DNA of 64,000 bases from Mycetocola sp. GTDB taxonomy: Bacteria > Actinomycetota > Actinomycetes > Actinomycetales > Microbacteriaceae. Of this stretch, positions 43,249-52,650 are shown piece by piece. The notes below the pieces were generated by a model. It had not been told where the DNA came from, made no database searches, and was given only the letters and a program-made list of their open reading frames with translations. The DNA is taken from contig NZ_JAODMP010000085.1 in assembly GCF_025464835.1 (NCBI RefSeq), positions 1 through 64,000 on the forward strand. The letters are read 5' to 3'. The translations under genes and the position numbers were made by a program. Position 1 is the first letter of the stretch, and every line of letters starts with the position of its first letter.

Positions 43249-45399
43249 ATGCAACCCGGTTCGAACTCGCAGGAAGAGCAGAAAAGCGCCCTCGAACTGT
43301 ACGGGATGAACCTCACAGAGATCGCCCGCTCCGGCAAACTTGACCCGGTCATCGGGCGGGACGCCGAGATTCGCCGGGTCAGCCAGGTTCTGACCCGCCG
43401 CACCAAGAACAACCCGGTGCTCATCGGTGAACCGGGCGTCGGTAAGACCGCCGTGGTCGAAGGCCTCGCCCAGCGCATCGTCGAGGGTGATGTCGCCGAG
43501 TCGCTGAAGAACAAGGAGATCGTTTCCCTCGACCTCGCTGCTCTCGTGGCCGGCGCAAAGTACCGCGGTGAATTCGAGGAACGGCTCAAGGCCGTGCTCC
43601 AGGAGATCAACGACGCCGAGGGCAAGATCATCACCTTCATCGACGAGTTGCACACCCTGATGGGGGCAGGCGCCGGCGAAGGATCTGTCGCCGCAGCCAA
43701 CATGCTCAAGCCCATGCTTGCCCGCGGCGAGTTGCGCATGATCGGCGCCACCACGCTCAACGAGTACCGCGAGTACATCGAGAAGGATGCCGCCATGGAG
43801 CGCCGGTTCCAGCAGGTCTACGTGGGGGAGCCCAGTGTCGAGGACACCGTCGCCATCCTCCGCGGGCTCAAGGAGCGCTACGAGGCACATCACAAGGTGA
43901 CGATCGCTGACTCAGCGCTCGTCGCGGCGGCATCGCTCTCCAACCGCTACATCCCGGCACGGCAACTGCCGGACAAGGCGATCGACCTCATCGACGAGGC
44001 CGCGTCCCGGCTGCGGATGGAGATCGACTCATCCCCGGTCGAGGTCGACGAACTGCAGCGCAGCGTTAACCGGCTCAAGCTCGAGGAGCTCGCTTTGAAG
44101 AAGGAGAAGGACGACGCCTCCAAGGAGCGCCTCGCGAAACTCCGGGAAGACATGGCGGAGCGGCAGGCGTCACTCGACGAATTGAAGGCGCGCTGGGACA
44201 AGGAACGTGCCAACCTCAACCGGGTCGGTGACCTCAAGACCCAGCTCGACGAGATGAAATCGCGGCGGGACCGGGCGCTCCGCGAGGCGGATTACCAGGA
44301 GACGTCACGGCTTGAATACGAAGTCATTCCCGCCATCGAGAAGGAGATCAAGGAGGCGGAACGGGTGGAGAGCGACGAGCCCCTCATGGTCAACGACCAG
44401 GTCACCGCTGACGACATCGCCGCCGTGATCGCCGCGTGGACCGGCATCCCCGTCGGGCGTCTGCTGCAGGGTGAAACCGAGAAGCTGCTCCACCTCGAGA
44501 CGGAACTTGGCAAGCGACTGGTCGGGCAGAAGCCGGCTGTGAAGGCAGTGTCGGATGCCGTTCGGCGCACGCGGGCCGGGATCTCCGACCCCAACCGCCC
44601 GACGGGTTCGTTCCTGTTCCTGGGTCCGACCGGTGTCGGTAAGACGGAGCTGGCCAGGGCGCTCGCCGAATTCCTCTTCGACGACGAGAAAGCCATGGTG
44701 CGGATCGACATGTCCGAGTACGGAGAGAAGTTCTCGGTCTCACGGCTCGTCGGCGCCCCTCCCGGTTATGTCGGGTATGAGCAGGGAGGACAGCTGACCG
44801 AGGCGGTGCGTCGCCGGCCGTACTCTGTCGTGCTTTTCGATGAGATCGAGAAGGCGCACCCGGAGGTGTTCGACGTACTGCTGCAGGTGCTCGACGACGG
44901 CAGGCTCACCGACGGGCAGGGCCGGACGGTGGATTTCCGGAACACCATCCTCATTCTCACCTCCAACCTGGGTTCGCACTTCCTCGTGGACCCGTCGATG
45001 TCGTGGCCGGAGAAGGAAGAGGCGGTGCAGAACCTTGTGCGCCAAGCGTTCAAACCAGAGTTCGTGAACCGGCTCGACGGCATCGTCGTGTTCTCCGCCC
45101 TCACCGAGGAGGACCTCAGCCAGATCGTCGAACTGTACATCGACAGGCTGCAGCGCCGGCTGCAGGAGCGGCGGCTTGAACTCGCGGTGACGCCGGATGC
45201 CAGAAGCTGGCTCGCCGAACGCGGATACGACCCGATCTACGGCGCGCGCCCGTTGCGTCGGCTCATGCAGAACGAGATCGACGACCGGTTGGCGACGGCG
45301 ATACTCGACGGCTCCGTGCGCGACGGCAACACGGTGCGGGTCGACCTTGACCCGGTCGCCGACGCGCTGACGGTCGGTTCCGTTCCGGTGCCGGTGTAA
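43249..45399 (+). CDS. clpB: Disaggregase ClpB, form lacking the N-terminal domain
   Basis: 716 residues against about 860 for full-length ClpB. Two AAA+ modules are complete: Walker A at 60-67 (GEPGVGKT) and near 459 (GPTGVGKTE), Walker [12 protein letters not shown] and [14 protein letters not shown], with a coiled-coil middle domain between ([20 protein letters not shown]). The N-terminal substrate domain of about 140 residues is absent; the ATG at 43249 follows AAGGAG and the HAIR promoter directly, so this is the natural start and not a truncation by the window. The protein works with DnaK to rescue aggregates. A perfect terminator follows. Confidence 0.95.
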   Translation: MQPGSNSQEEQKSALELYGMNLTEIARSGKLDPVIGRDAEIRRVSQVLTRRTKNNPVLIGEPGVGKTAVVEGLAQRIVEGDVAESLKNKEIVSLDLAALVAGAKYRGEFEERLKAVLQEINDAEGKIITFIDELHTLMGAGAGEGSVAAANMLKPMLARGELRMIGATTLNEYREYIEKDAAMERRFQQVYVGEPSVEDTVAILRGLKERYEAHHKVTIADSALVAAASLSNRYIPARQLPDKAIDLIDEAASRLRMEIDSSPVEVDELQRSVNRLKLEELALKKEKDDASKERLAKLREDMAERQASLDELKARWDKERANLNRVGDLKTQLDEMKSRRDRALREADYQETSRLEYEVIPAIEKEIKEAERVESDEPLMVNDQVTADDIAAVIAAWTGIPVGRLLQGETEKLLHLETELGKRLVGQKPAVKAVSDAVRRTRAGISDPNRPTGSFLFLGPTGVGKTELARALAEFLFDDEKAMVRIDMSEYGEKFSVSRLVGAPPGYVGYEQGGQLTEAVRRRPYSVVLFDEIEKAHPEVFDVLLQVLDDGRLTDGQGRTVDFRNTILILTSNLGSHFLVDPSMSWPEKEEAVQNLVRQAFKPEFVNRLDGIVVFSALTEEDLSQIVELYIDRLQRRLQERRLELAVTPDARSWLAERGYDPIYGARPLRRLMQNEIDDRLATAILDGSVRDGNTVRVDLDPVADALTVGSVPVPV

Positions 45400-45410
45400 C
45401 GAGCTCTTCG

Positions 45411-45442
45411 AAACGGGCGGATGCTTCGGTATCCGCCCGTTT
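45411..45442 (+). terminator. Rho-independent terminator after clpB
   Basis: AAACGGGCGGAT (45411-45422) pairs perfectly with ATCCGCCCGTTT (45431-45442) around an eight-base loop containing TTCG; the stem ends in TTT. Confidence 0.9.
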
Positions 45443-45611
45443 CTCGTGTGCGGTTCCCTTGCGGCGTACCCTTCCCGCAGGGGCTGTTGCCCGCTGTCGT
45501 CGTTGAGCAGGGCGTCGTCTTCGCGTATGCGGCGATCGAGCTCGTCGGCACCGCGGCGGGGGAGACCGCAGAAAGCACGGCGGCGGCTGAAAACGCCGGG
45601 AAGGACACACA

Positions 45612-45642
45612 CACCCGGGCCCATCGTCAGGGCGCCCGGGTG
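45612..45642 (-). terminator. Hairpin terminator after the nitroreductase gene
   Basis: CACCCGGGC (45612-45620) pairs with GCCCGGGTG (45634-45642) with a 13-base loop, 18 bases after the stop codon on the minus strand. No long T-run. Confidence 0.7.
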
Positions 45643-45659
45643 CGTTGTCGGGTGCAGAG

Positions 45660-46244
45660 TCAGACGCTGAGGAGCACCAGCTCGTCGAGGGGGCGCCGGC
45701 TGCGGGGAGCGACCTCGCGCTCACGCAGTACATCGCTGGTCAGTGCATCGGGGGTGCCGAGCACGCCGAGAGCAGTGACGGAGATCGGCTCGAGGGCCGG
45801 ATCGATGTCGAACGCAGCGCGCAGGCCGTCGACTTCGATGCCGCCCATCTGGTGCACGTGGAGGCCGTCGTGGTGCGCCTGGACCGTGAGGTTGGCGACA
45901 GCCTGGCCGAGGTCGTACTGGGCCCAGCGCTGCGGAGTGCCGTCGTCGGAGGTTACGGCGGCGAGGTTGACGATGAGCACGTGTGCGGACGCCGCCCACG
46001 ACTGGTTGAAGCCGATCAGGTTCTCGACGATCGTCGCGTGCTCCGCCGTGCCGCGCCGGGCGACGAGGAAGCGCCACGGCTGCGTGTTCGAGGCGGATGC
46101 CGACCAGCGGGCGGCCTCGAGGGCTGCGGTGATCTTCTCGGCGGGGACCTCGACGCCCGAGTCGAAGGATCGCGGGCTCCACCGCTCGGCGAGCACCTCG
46201 TGGATCGGTTCGCTTGTGACGGCGGTGCGGTTGATAGCGGTCAT
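45660..46244 (-). CDS. Nitroreductase family protein
   Basis: 194-residue FMN-binding oxidoreductase. LAERWSPRSFDSG near the start (Arg/Ser contacts to FMN phosphate), RWSASASNTQPWRFLV and the C-terminal loop are family features. Such enzymes reduce nitro groups, quinones or enones with NAD(P)H; the physiological substrate is unknown. GGAGGA precedes the ATG, and a hairpin terminator follows the stop. Confidence 0.9.
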   Translation of the reverse strand: MTAINRTAVTSEPIHEVLAERWSPRSFDSGVEVPAEKITAALEAARWSASASNTQPWRFLVARRGTAEHATIVENLIGFNQSWAASAHVLIVNLAAVTSDDGTPQRWAQYDLGQAVANLTVQAHHDGLHVHQMGGIEVDGLRAAFDIDPALEPISVTALGVLGTPDALTSDVLREREVAPRSRRPLDELVLLSV

Positions 46245-46404
46245 GTGGCTTCCTCCGATTGTGCGATGTCATTCGGAGTCGCCCTTGACCCATTCAGATG
46301 CAAGCAAAAGGCGCCACGGGATATTCCGCGACACCCTCGCCTTTTCATCTTATTGCGGCATCCGTCTTCGCCTGTTCGTCGGCTATTCACGGTTACGGGT
46401 GCCG

Positions 46405-47397
46405 TTACGCGAGCGCCGGGATGACCTCACGTTCGAACAGCTCGATCCCGGACCGGTCGAACGCTGCTTCGGGGAAGTACGTGATCAGGTACCCCAGACC
46501 GCGCTCCTTCATTCCGCTGAAGCGTTCAATGAGCTGCTCAGGTGTTCCGACACCGAGCGCCTTGCCGCTGCGGTACTCGTTCATGAACTCAGCCGTTTTC
46601 TTCTCGCCGAGATACGGGGTGATTCGAGCTTCGATGGCGTCGAGGCGGTCGGCGACCTCGGCTTCGGTATCGGCGATGACGACGTTGTAGTTGGCGCTGC
46701 GCACGATGTCGTCGAAGTTCCGGCCGACCTTCTCGCAGTGGCCGCGGAGGATCTCGCTCTTGTGCGTGAAGCCGTCCGGTGAGCCGTCGAAGTTCGTGTA
46801 CTGGGCGTACTGCGCGGCGATGCGCAGCGTCACCTTCTCGCCTCCTCCGGCGATCCAGAACGGGATGCCGCCCTCCTGCAGCGGCAGCGGGCGGACGATG
46901 GCACCGTCGACCTGGTAGTGCTTGCCGTCAAGGGTGGCGGTACCGGTTTCCCACGCCTGCTTCATGATCTGCACGCCTTCGTCGAGCCGGCCGAGCCGGT
47001 CACCGACTCGGGGGAAGCCGTAGCCGTATGCGCGCCATTCATGCTCGTACCAGCCGCCGCCGATGCCCATCTCGACCCGGCCACCGGAAATGACATCGAT
47101 CGTGGCGGCAACCTTCGCGAGATAGGCGGGGTTGCGGTAGCTCATGCATGTGCACATCTGGCCCAGCCTCACGCGCTTCGTCGTGGCGGCGAAAGCGGAC
47201 ATCAGCGTCCAGGCTTCGTGGGTCGCCTCTTCGCTCGGCTTGGGAACGGTATGGAAGTGGTCGTAGACCCAGATGGACTCCCAAGGCCCGGCATCCGCAC
47301 GCGCAGCGAGGCTGCTCATCGCCTCCCACTGCTCGGCGGGGTCTATTCCAACAAGGTCATGGCGCCATCCCTGAGGGATGAAGGTTCCGAATCGCAT
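46405..47397 (-). CDS. LLM-class F420-dependent oxidoreductase
   Basis: 330-residue luciferase-like protein: MRFGTFIPQGW, WESIWVYDHFHTVP, LGQMCTCMSYRNPAYLAKVAATIDVISGGR and the GIGGGWYEHEW loop are typical of actinobacterial F420-dependent members. The F420 genes at 36-38 kb make F420 a plausible cofactor, though FMN cannot be excluded. Substrate unknown. TAGGCT lies seven bases before the ATG. Confidence 0.87.
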   Translation of the reverse strand: MRFGTFIPQGWRHDLVGIDPAEQWEAMSSLAARADAGPWESIWVYDHFHTVPKPSEEATHEAWTLMSAFAATTKRVRLGQMCTCMSYRNPAYLAKVAATIDVISGGRVEMGIGGGWYEHEWRAYGYGFPRVGDRLGRLDEGVQIMKQAWETGTATLDGKHYQVDGAIVRPLPLQEGGIPFWIAGGGEKVTLRIAAQYAQYTNFDGSPDGFTHKSEILRGHCEKVGRNFDDIVRSANYNVVIADTEAEVADRLDAIEARITPYLGEKKTAEFMNEYRSGKALGVGTPEQLIERFSGMKERGLGYLITYFPEAAFDRSGIELFEREVIPALA

Positions 47398-47404
47398 GCC
47401 GGCC

Positions 47405-47410
47405 AGCCTA
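47405..47410 (-). promoter_or_regulatory. -10 box of LLM oxidoreductase gene, leaderless arrangement
   Basis: TAGGCT on the minus strand, seven bases before the ATG at 47397, no ribosome site between. Confidence 0.45.
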
Positions 47411-47454
47411 GGGGTGCGCTTTCTTCGACCGAAGCCGTTGCCACCGCCTCGTTA

Positions 47455-47541
47455 ATCGAGTAGCGAGGAACGAGCGTATCGAGAGCCCTGGTCGGAGTTT
47501 GATCTCGAGTCGCGGCCTCGCTCGCTCGGTCGCTACTCGAT
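47455..47541. repeat. Long intergenic hairpin element
   Basis: ATCGAGTAGCGA (47455-47466) pairs perfectly with TCGCTACTCGAT (47530-47541) and, after a short internal loop, CGAGCG (47471-47476) with CGCTCG (47523-47528). The apical loop is 46 bases. It lies between the starts of the LLM gene and the end of acs and looks like a mobile or REP-like palindromic repeat. Confidence 0.65.
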
Positions 47542-47601
47542 CAGCGGAGAACGGGACGCGGGGGATCTCGACTCGTCGGCCAAGCGTGGCCGACGGCTTG
47601 G

Positions 47602-47637
47602 TTCTTGAGCGCAGCCGTTCACGGCCGCGTCGAAGGG
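47602..47637. repeat. Degenerate intergenic repeat near the 3' end of acs
   Basis: TTCTTGAGCGCAGC and GGCCGCGTCGAAGGG resemble the arms of the elements at 5565 and 39011. It ends 14 bases from the acs stop. Confidence 0.4.
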
Positions 47638-47650
47638 CACCCTCGCCCGT

Positions 47651-49693
47651 TCAGCGCGCGCGTCGGGATGCGTGGACGATGCCCTCGATCCGGGCAGGCA
47701 CCGTGTCATCCTGCAGGCTCGTCACGTCGCCGAGCGGTCGAGAGTCGGAGATGTCGCCGAGGAGCCGCCGCATGATCTTTCCCGACCGGGTCTTCGGCAG
47801 GTCGGGAACGACGATGACATCACGGGGCTTAGCGATCGGACCGATCTCCCGGGCGACATGCGCCCGCAACAGTCCGGTGAGCTCGCCGGCGAGTCCCACC
47901 CAGTAGTCAGGATGCTCCGCATCGGCACCGGTGGAACGCGCGGCGGGGATCACATACGCCGCGATCGCCTGCCCGGTGAGGGCATCAGCCACCCCGACGA
48001 CGCCGGCCTCCCCGACAGCGGGATGTGCGACGAGCGACGACTCGATCTCGATCGTCGACAGCCGGTGGCCGGACACGTTGATGACGTCGTCGACCCGGCC
48101 GAGCACCCAGATGTCGCCGTCGGCATCCCACTTCGCGCCGTCGCCTGAGAAGAAGTAGCCCTGTTTCCAGAACCTCGCCCAGTAGGAGTCGCGATACCGC
48201 TCAGGATCGCCCCACACCGTACGCGCCAGCGCAGGGCCTGGACGGTCGACGACGAGGTAACCGCCCTGCCCGTACGGCACAGGGTTGCCGTCGTCGTCGA
48301 CGATGAGCGTCGACAGCCCAGGCAGCGCCCGGTTCGCCGAACCCGGCTTCAGGGTGGAGACACCGGGCATGGGGGCCATCACAGCGGCTCCGGTCTCCGA
48401 TTGCCACCAGGTGTCGACGATGGGGGTGACGCCGCGGCCGAGGTGGGTGTGGAACCACACCCATGCCTCAGGGTTGATCGCCTCGCCGACCGTGCCGAGC
48501 AGGCGGATGGACGAGAGATCGTATCCGCTTGGCACGCCGTCGGGGAACCAGGTCATCAGCGTGCGGATGAGCGTCGGCGCCGTGTAATAGGTGGTCACTC
48601 CGTACCGCTCGAGAATTTCGAAGTGCCGTGCGGTGTGCGGTGTGTTCGGCGTGCCCTCGTAGATCACCTGGGTGAGCCCGTTCGACAGGGGGCCGTAGAT
48701 CTCGTAGGTGTGCGCGGTCACCCAGGCGAGGTCGGCGGTGCACCAGTGCACGTCGTCGGGTTTCGCGTCGAAGATCGCCCAGTGGCTCCACGACGCCTGG
48801 GTGAGGTAGCCGCCCGCTGTGTGCACCAGACCCTTCGGCTTACCGGTCGTACCCGAGGTGTAGATGATGAACAGCGGGGTCTCCGCGTCGAACGCCTCCG
48901 GGTCGTGGTGATCGGATGCCCCGCCGACGACGTCGTGCCACCAGACGTCCCGGCCCGGTGTCCACGCGACCGGCGGAATGCCGTTCCCCGTGCGCCGCAC
49001 CACGAGAACGTGTTCGATGCTGTCGACACCGGCCACGGCGGCATCCGCGTTGTCCTTCACAGCGACGGCCGTTCCCCGGCGGTACTGCCCGTCGGTGGTG
49101 ATCAGGAGCTTCGCCTGGGTGTCCTCCACCCGGAACCGCAGAGCGTCAGCGCTGAAACCGCCGAAGACGAGCGAGTGAATGGCGCCGATCCGCGCCACCG
49201 CGAGCGTTGCGATGACGGTCTCTGGGATCACCGGCAGGTAGATCACCACACGGTCGCCCGCGCGGATGCCCAGCTCGGTCAGTGCGTTTGCCGCCTGTGA
49301 CACCTCCCGCTGCAGCTCGGCGTAGCTGATCGATCGGCGGTCGCCTGGTTCGCCCTCGAAGTGCAGAGCGATTCTGTCGCCGTTCCCCGCCGTCACGTGC
49401 CGGTCAACGCAATTCACGGCCACGTTGAGCTTGCCACCGACGAACCACTCGGACTTCGGAACGGTGAGTTCGCCGTCAGGGCCCTCGGTGACCGGCTCCC
49501 AGCTGTGCGTCGTGTGCCAGGGTTCAGCCCAGTCGAGCCGCCTGGCGGCATCCGCCCAGAAACCGACAGGGTCCGCGTCCGCTCTCGCCCAGTCCTCGGC
49601 GCTCACGTTGGCCTGCGCGGTGAACGCGGACGGCGGCGGAAAGCGTCGGGTCTCCGTCGAGAGGTTGGCCAGAGTGGGGGCGGATGCGGGCAT
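47651..49693 (-). CDS. acs: Acetyl-CoA synthetase (AMP-forming)
   Basis: 680-residue ligase, slightly longer than typical (about 650), making acetyl-CoA from acetate. IIYTSGTTGKPKGLVH is the AMP-binding loop, DTWWQSETG the acetyl/CoA pocket, DGDIWVLGRVDDVINVSGHRLST the hinge, and PKTRSGKIMRRLL carries the regulatory acetylated Lys. TAACGT lies six bases before the ATG at 49693. It diverges from a broken epimerase gene; an inverted repeat lies between them. Confidence 0.96.
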   Translation of the reverse strand: MPASAPTLANLSTETRRFPPPSAFTAQANVSAEDWARADADPVGFWADAARRLDWAEPWHTTHSWEPVTEGPDGELTVPKSEWFVGGKLNVAVNCVDRHVTAGNGDRIALHFEGEPGDRRSISYAELQREVSQAANALTELGIRAGDRVVIYLPVIPETVIATLAVARIGAIHSLVFGGFSADALRFRVEDTQAKLLITTDGQYRRGTAVAVKDNADAAVAGVDSIEHVLVVRRTGNGIPPVAWTPGRDVWWHDVVGGASDHHDPEAFDAETPLFIIYTSGTTGKPKGLVHTAGGYLTQASWSHWAIFDAKPDDVHWCTADLAWVTAHTYEIYGPLSNGLTQVIYEGTPNTPHTARHFEILERYGVTTYYTAPTLIRTLMTWFPDGVPSGYDLSSIRLLGTVGEAINPEAWVWFHTHLGRGVTPIVDTWWQSETGAAVMAPMPGVSTLKPGSANRALPGLSTLIVDDDGNPVPYGQGGYLVVDRPGPALARTVWGDPERYRDSYWARFWKQGYFFSGDGAKWDADGDIWVLGRVDDVINVSGHRLSTIEIESSLVAHPAVGEAGVVGVADALTGQAIAAYVIPAARSTGADAEHPDYWVGLAGELTGLLRAHVAREIGPIAKPRDVIVVPDLPKTRSGKIMRRLLGDISDSRPLGDVTSLQDDTVPARIEGIVHASRRAR

Positions 49694-49699
49694 ACTCCG

Positions 49700-49705
49700 A
49701 CGTTA
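49700..49705 (-). promoter_or_regulatory. -10 box of acs, leaderless arrangement
   Basis: TAACGT on the minus strand, six bases before the ATG at 49693; a weak GGAG lies between, so the alternative of a short leader remains. Confidence 0.4.
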
Positions 49706-49753
49706 CGGCGAGTGGTCCTGGTGGCCGAATCGCTGAGCAACCCAACGTAACGT

Positions 49754-49817
49754 TCGCGAGTTGCCCGGTTTCGCGGGTCATCCGGCCGTCGCACCCCTGA
49801 AAGCGGGCAACTCGCGA
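49754..49817. repeat. Inverted repeat TCGCGAGTTGCCCG
   Basis: TCGCGAGTTGCCCG (49754-49767) and CGGGCAACTCGCGA (49804-49817) are perfect 14-bp arms around 36 bases, in the gap between acs and the epimerase pseudogene. Confidence 0.75.
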
Positions 49818-49830
49818 GAGGATGGGCCCC

Positions 49831-50746
49831 ATGAGCGCGAAGAGTGTCCTTTTTCTGGGCGGCACAGGAGTCATCAGTTCGGCGGCGCGTTCCGTCCAGT
49901 GTCAAGACGCGCGAAGCCGACATCCGCGATCCGGAGTCGCTCGCCGCCGCGGTCGGCGGCCGTTCGTTCGACGTGGTGGCCGACTTCCTCAGCTTCACCC
50001 CCAACCAGTTGCACCTCGACGCCTTTCGGGGCCGCACCGGCCAGTACATTTTCATCAGTTCGGCCTCGGCGTACCAGACACCGCCGTCGCGACTGCCGGT
50101 CACCGAGTCGACTCCGCTCCGCAACCCGTTCTGGGAGTACTCGCGCAACAAGATCGCGTGCGAGGACGCGCTCGTCACCGAGTACCGCGAGACCGGCTAC
50201 CCGGTCACGATCGTGCGCCCGTCGCACACGTATGACAGCACCTCGGTCCCCACCCTCGGCGGCTGGACCGACATCGACCGGATGCGACGGGGTGCGCCGG
50301 TTGTCGTGCACGGCGACGGCAGCTCCCTGTGGACGATCACGCACACCCGCGACTTCGCTGTCGGTTTCGTCGGCCTGTTCGGTCATCCGGCCGCGCTGGG
50401 AGAGTCGTTCCACATCACCGGGAATGAAGCACCGACCTGGGATGCGATCTACCGAGCTCTGGGCACTGCCGCCGGCGTGGAGCCGGTACTCGCCCACGTG
50501 ACGAGCGACCTGATCGCGGCGGCGGTCCCCGAGCTCGGTCCTGGGCTACTCGGCGACAAGAGCCACACGATGGTTTTCGACAACAGCAAGCTCACCGCGA
50601 TCGTTCCGGACTTCGCCCAGCACACGGTCTTCGCCGAGGGCGCGCATGAGATTGTGGACTGGTACGACGCCGACCCGACACGACAGACGGCCGACCCGAA
50701 GCTGGACGCCCTGTTCGACCGGCTGGTCGAGATTCACGGCGCCTGA
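49831..50746 (+). pseudogene. NAD-dependent epimerase/reductase, disrupted near the N-terminus
   Basis: From the ATG at 49831 one frame encodes SAKSVLFLGGTGVISSA, the start of an extended SDR with its NAD motif. It then runs on without family resemblance, while the next frame carries ADIRDPESLAAAVGGRSFDVV and the rest of the protein to the stop at 50746 (substrate Tyr in EYSRNKIACED, GDGSSLWTITHTRDFA). Relatives have about 35 residues between these two parts, here missing. A frame-changing deletion around 49880-49900 therefore seems to have removed the second half of the nucleotide fold. The GTG at 49844 could in principle start the second frame, but without the NAD motif. Confidence 0.72.
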
Positions 50747-50750
50747 GCGC

Positions 50751-50877
50751 TCAGCGCACGCGCGGCTGCCTCACGCCGTGGGTCGCGAGGATCACGACGA
50801 CGGCGACGGCGACACCGACAACGGTTTCACGGCCTCGGTCGAGAACGAGCGGCGGGACGGGAACCGGGCACAGGCGA
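50751..50877 (-). pseudogene. Possible C-terminal remnant of a FUSC-type membrane protein gene
   Basis: On the minus strand the frame ending at 50751 reads PLVLDRGRETVVGVAVAVVV and ILATHGVRQPR. A basic stretch followed by ETVVGVAVAVVV resembles the last membrane segment of aromatic-acid exporter/FUSC proteins. Nothing of the rest exists, because the threonine aldolase gene ends at 50878. Weak evidence from composition and pattern only. Confidence 0.35.
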
Positions 50878-51948
50878 TCAGGCCGAAAGTTCGGAGCGAA
50901 TCCCGGCGACGAACGCGTCGATGTCGGCCTCTGTCGTATCGAACGATGCCATCCAGCGGACCTCGCTCTTCGACGCGTCCCAGTCGTAGAAGTGGAACGT
51001 CTCGCGCAACCGGTTCGCCGCATCCGTCGGCAGCACGGCGAACACCGCGTTGGACTGGGTGGGCTGGCTGAAACTCAGGCCGCTCACCGCGCCGGACGCC
51101 ACGAGCTCGTCGAGCGATGACCGCAGCCGCCCGGCCATCGCATTGGCGTGCGAAGCCGAGCGGAGCCACAGGTCCCCGTCCAGCAGGGCGATGAGCTGCG
51201 CGGAGACGAAGCGCAGTTTCGACGCGAGCTGCATGTTCAGCTTGCGCAGGAAGATGAGACCGTCGGATGCCGCCGGGTTGAGCACGACGACCGCCTCACC
51301 GAACAGCAGCCCGTTCTTGGTGCCGCCGAAGGAGAGCACGTCGACGCCCGCGTCGGTGGTGAAGTCCCGGAACGGAACGCCGAGCGCTGCTGCAGCGTTC
51401 GACAGCCGGGCGCCGTCCATGTGCAGTTTCATGCCGTGGGAGTGGGCGTGATCGGCGATCGCCCGGACTTCGTCGACCGTGTACAGGGTGCCGAGCTCGG
51501 TGGACTGGGTGATCGACACGACAAGCGGCTGCGCGCGGTGCTCGTCGCCCCAGCCCCACGCCTCGCGGTCGATGAGTTCTGGCGTGAGCTTGCCGTCAGG
51601 CGCATCCACGGTCAGCAGCTTCATTCCGCCGACCCGCTCAGGGGCGCCGTTCTCGTCGACGTTGATGTGGGCGGTGGACGCCGCGATCACCGCTCCCCAG
51701 CGCGGCAGCATCGACTGCAGGCCGATGACGTTGGCGCCGGTGCCGTTGAAGACGGGGAACACCTGCACGCCGTCGCCGAAGTGCCGGGCGAACACCTCCT
51801 GAAGTCTCGCGGTGTAGACGTCGGCACCGTAAGACACCTGGTGCCCGCCGTTGGCGGCGCCGATCGCCTCGAGCACCTCGGGGTGGACTCCGGCGTAGTT
51901 GTCGCTTGCGAAGCCGCGGGAATCGGGGTCATGCAGGATTTCGGTCAC
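50878..51948 (-). CDS. ltaE: Low-specificity L-threonine aldolase family (PLP enzyme)
   Basis: 356-residue fold-type I PLP enzyme cleaving beta-hydroxy amino acids to glycine and an aldehyde. GFASDNYAGVHPEVLEAI, the PLP-stacking His in STAHINVDENG, MKLHMDGARLSNAAAALG and the Schiff-base Lys in SFGGTKNGLLFGEAVV are family motifs. The start is GTG, immediately preceded by TAGGGT. It is followed on the same strand by a possible gene remnant. Confidence 0.92.
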   Translation of the reverse strand: MTEILHDPDSRGFASDNYAGVHPEVLEAIGAANGGHQVSYGADVYTARLQEVFARHFGDGVQVFPVFNGTGANVIGLQSMLPRWGAVIAASTAHINVDENGAPERVGGMKLLTVDAPDGKLTPELIDREAWGWGDEHRAQPLVVSITQSTELGTLYTVDEVRAIADHAHSHGMKLHMDGARLSNAAAALGVPFRDFTTDAGVDVLSFGGTKNGLLFGEAVVVLNPAASDGLIFLRKLNMQLASKLRFVSAQLIALLDGDLWLRSASHANAMAGRLRSSLDELVASGAVSGLSFSQPTQSNAVFAVLPTDAANRLRETFHFYDWDASKSEVRWMASFDTTEADIDAFVAGIRSELSA

Positions 51949-52039
51949 ACCCTAGTCTCGTTCATCAGGCGCTGCTGTGCCGCACCAGATTCCTCGGGCC
52001 GCAACACTGCCGGGCGGGAACCGTGCCTGCGTGGCGAGT

Positions 52040-52585
52040 TCAGCCGCTGAAGAGCTCGTCGTACTTCTCCTGAAGCGCATCCCAGCCGTGCAGTTGGGCG
52101 TCCTCGCCGACTATCCGGGGCACGTCGAGGCCGCTGGCGACACCGTCGAGCGCGGTGAGGCACAGGTGCCAGCCGGCCGCGTAACTGGAGGCGTTGGCCC
52201 GGTCGTCGAACGTGTGGCTGAGCCGCACGATGGTGGCGGATGCCGTCGGCGCCAGTTCGATGTCGATCGCGTCCCCTCCCCAGACGAGCGACAGCATCCG
52301 CTGAGGGGCGACTGTCACCACGGTCCCGATCGACTCGTCTGGGTTCTCCGCTTCGTCGGCGGACTCCTCTCTGCCCGCTTCGGGGAGGGCGACGGACCCG
52401 GTCTCCGTGAGGTCCCGGTCGGGGTCGAACGGCGCCCACCGGCTGACCTGGTCCCGTTGGGTGAGTGCTGACCAGATCTCCTGCGGAGCGTTCGGCAGCG
52501 TCCGTTCGAGCACGAGGAGCCACCGGGAACCGAGATTGCTCAGTTGCGCCTCGATCGGATGCTGCGGGAGTAGCGACGCCGACAT
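52040..52585 (-). CDS. SRPBCC / AHSA1-like domain protein
   Basis: 181 residues of the START-like fold: WLLVLERTLPNAPQEIWSALTQRDQVSRWAPF at the N-terminus, then paired strands and the C-terminal helix SSYAAGWHLCLTALDGVASGL. Proteins of this group bind hydrophobic ligands or assist other proteins; function unknown. AAGGAG precedes the ATG at 52585. It lies 65 bases after an ABC-2 permease gene on the same strand. Confidence 0.85.
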   Translation of the reverse strand: MSASLLPQHPIEAQLSNLGSRWLLVLERTLPNAPQEIWSALTQRDQVSRWAPFDPDRDLTETGSVALPEAGREESADEAENPDESIGTVVTVAPQRMLSLVWGGDAIDIELAPTASATIVRLSHTFDDRANASSYAAGWHLCLTALDGVASGLDVPRIVGEDAQLHGWDALQEKYDELFSG

Positions 52586-52650
52586 GAAACGCTCCTTTGC
52601 CTGAGGGGTTCCAGTCTGGTCGGCATCGCCGCTGCCGTCCAGCGCTGGGC

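Noticed and set aside
45446-45600. Minus-strand small frame containing ADELDRRIREDDALLND, between clpB and the nitroreductase
   Set aside because: Looks protein-like for a short stretch but has no start signal, runs into the clpB terminator and matches no family I know.
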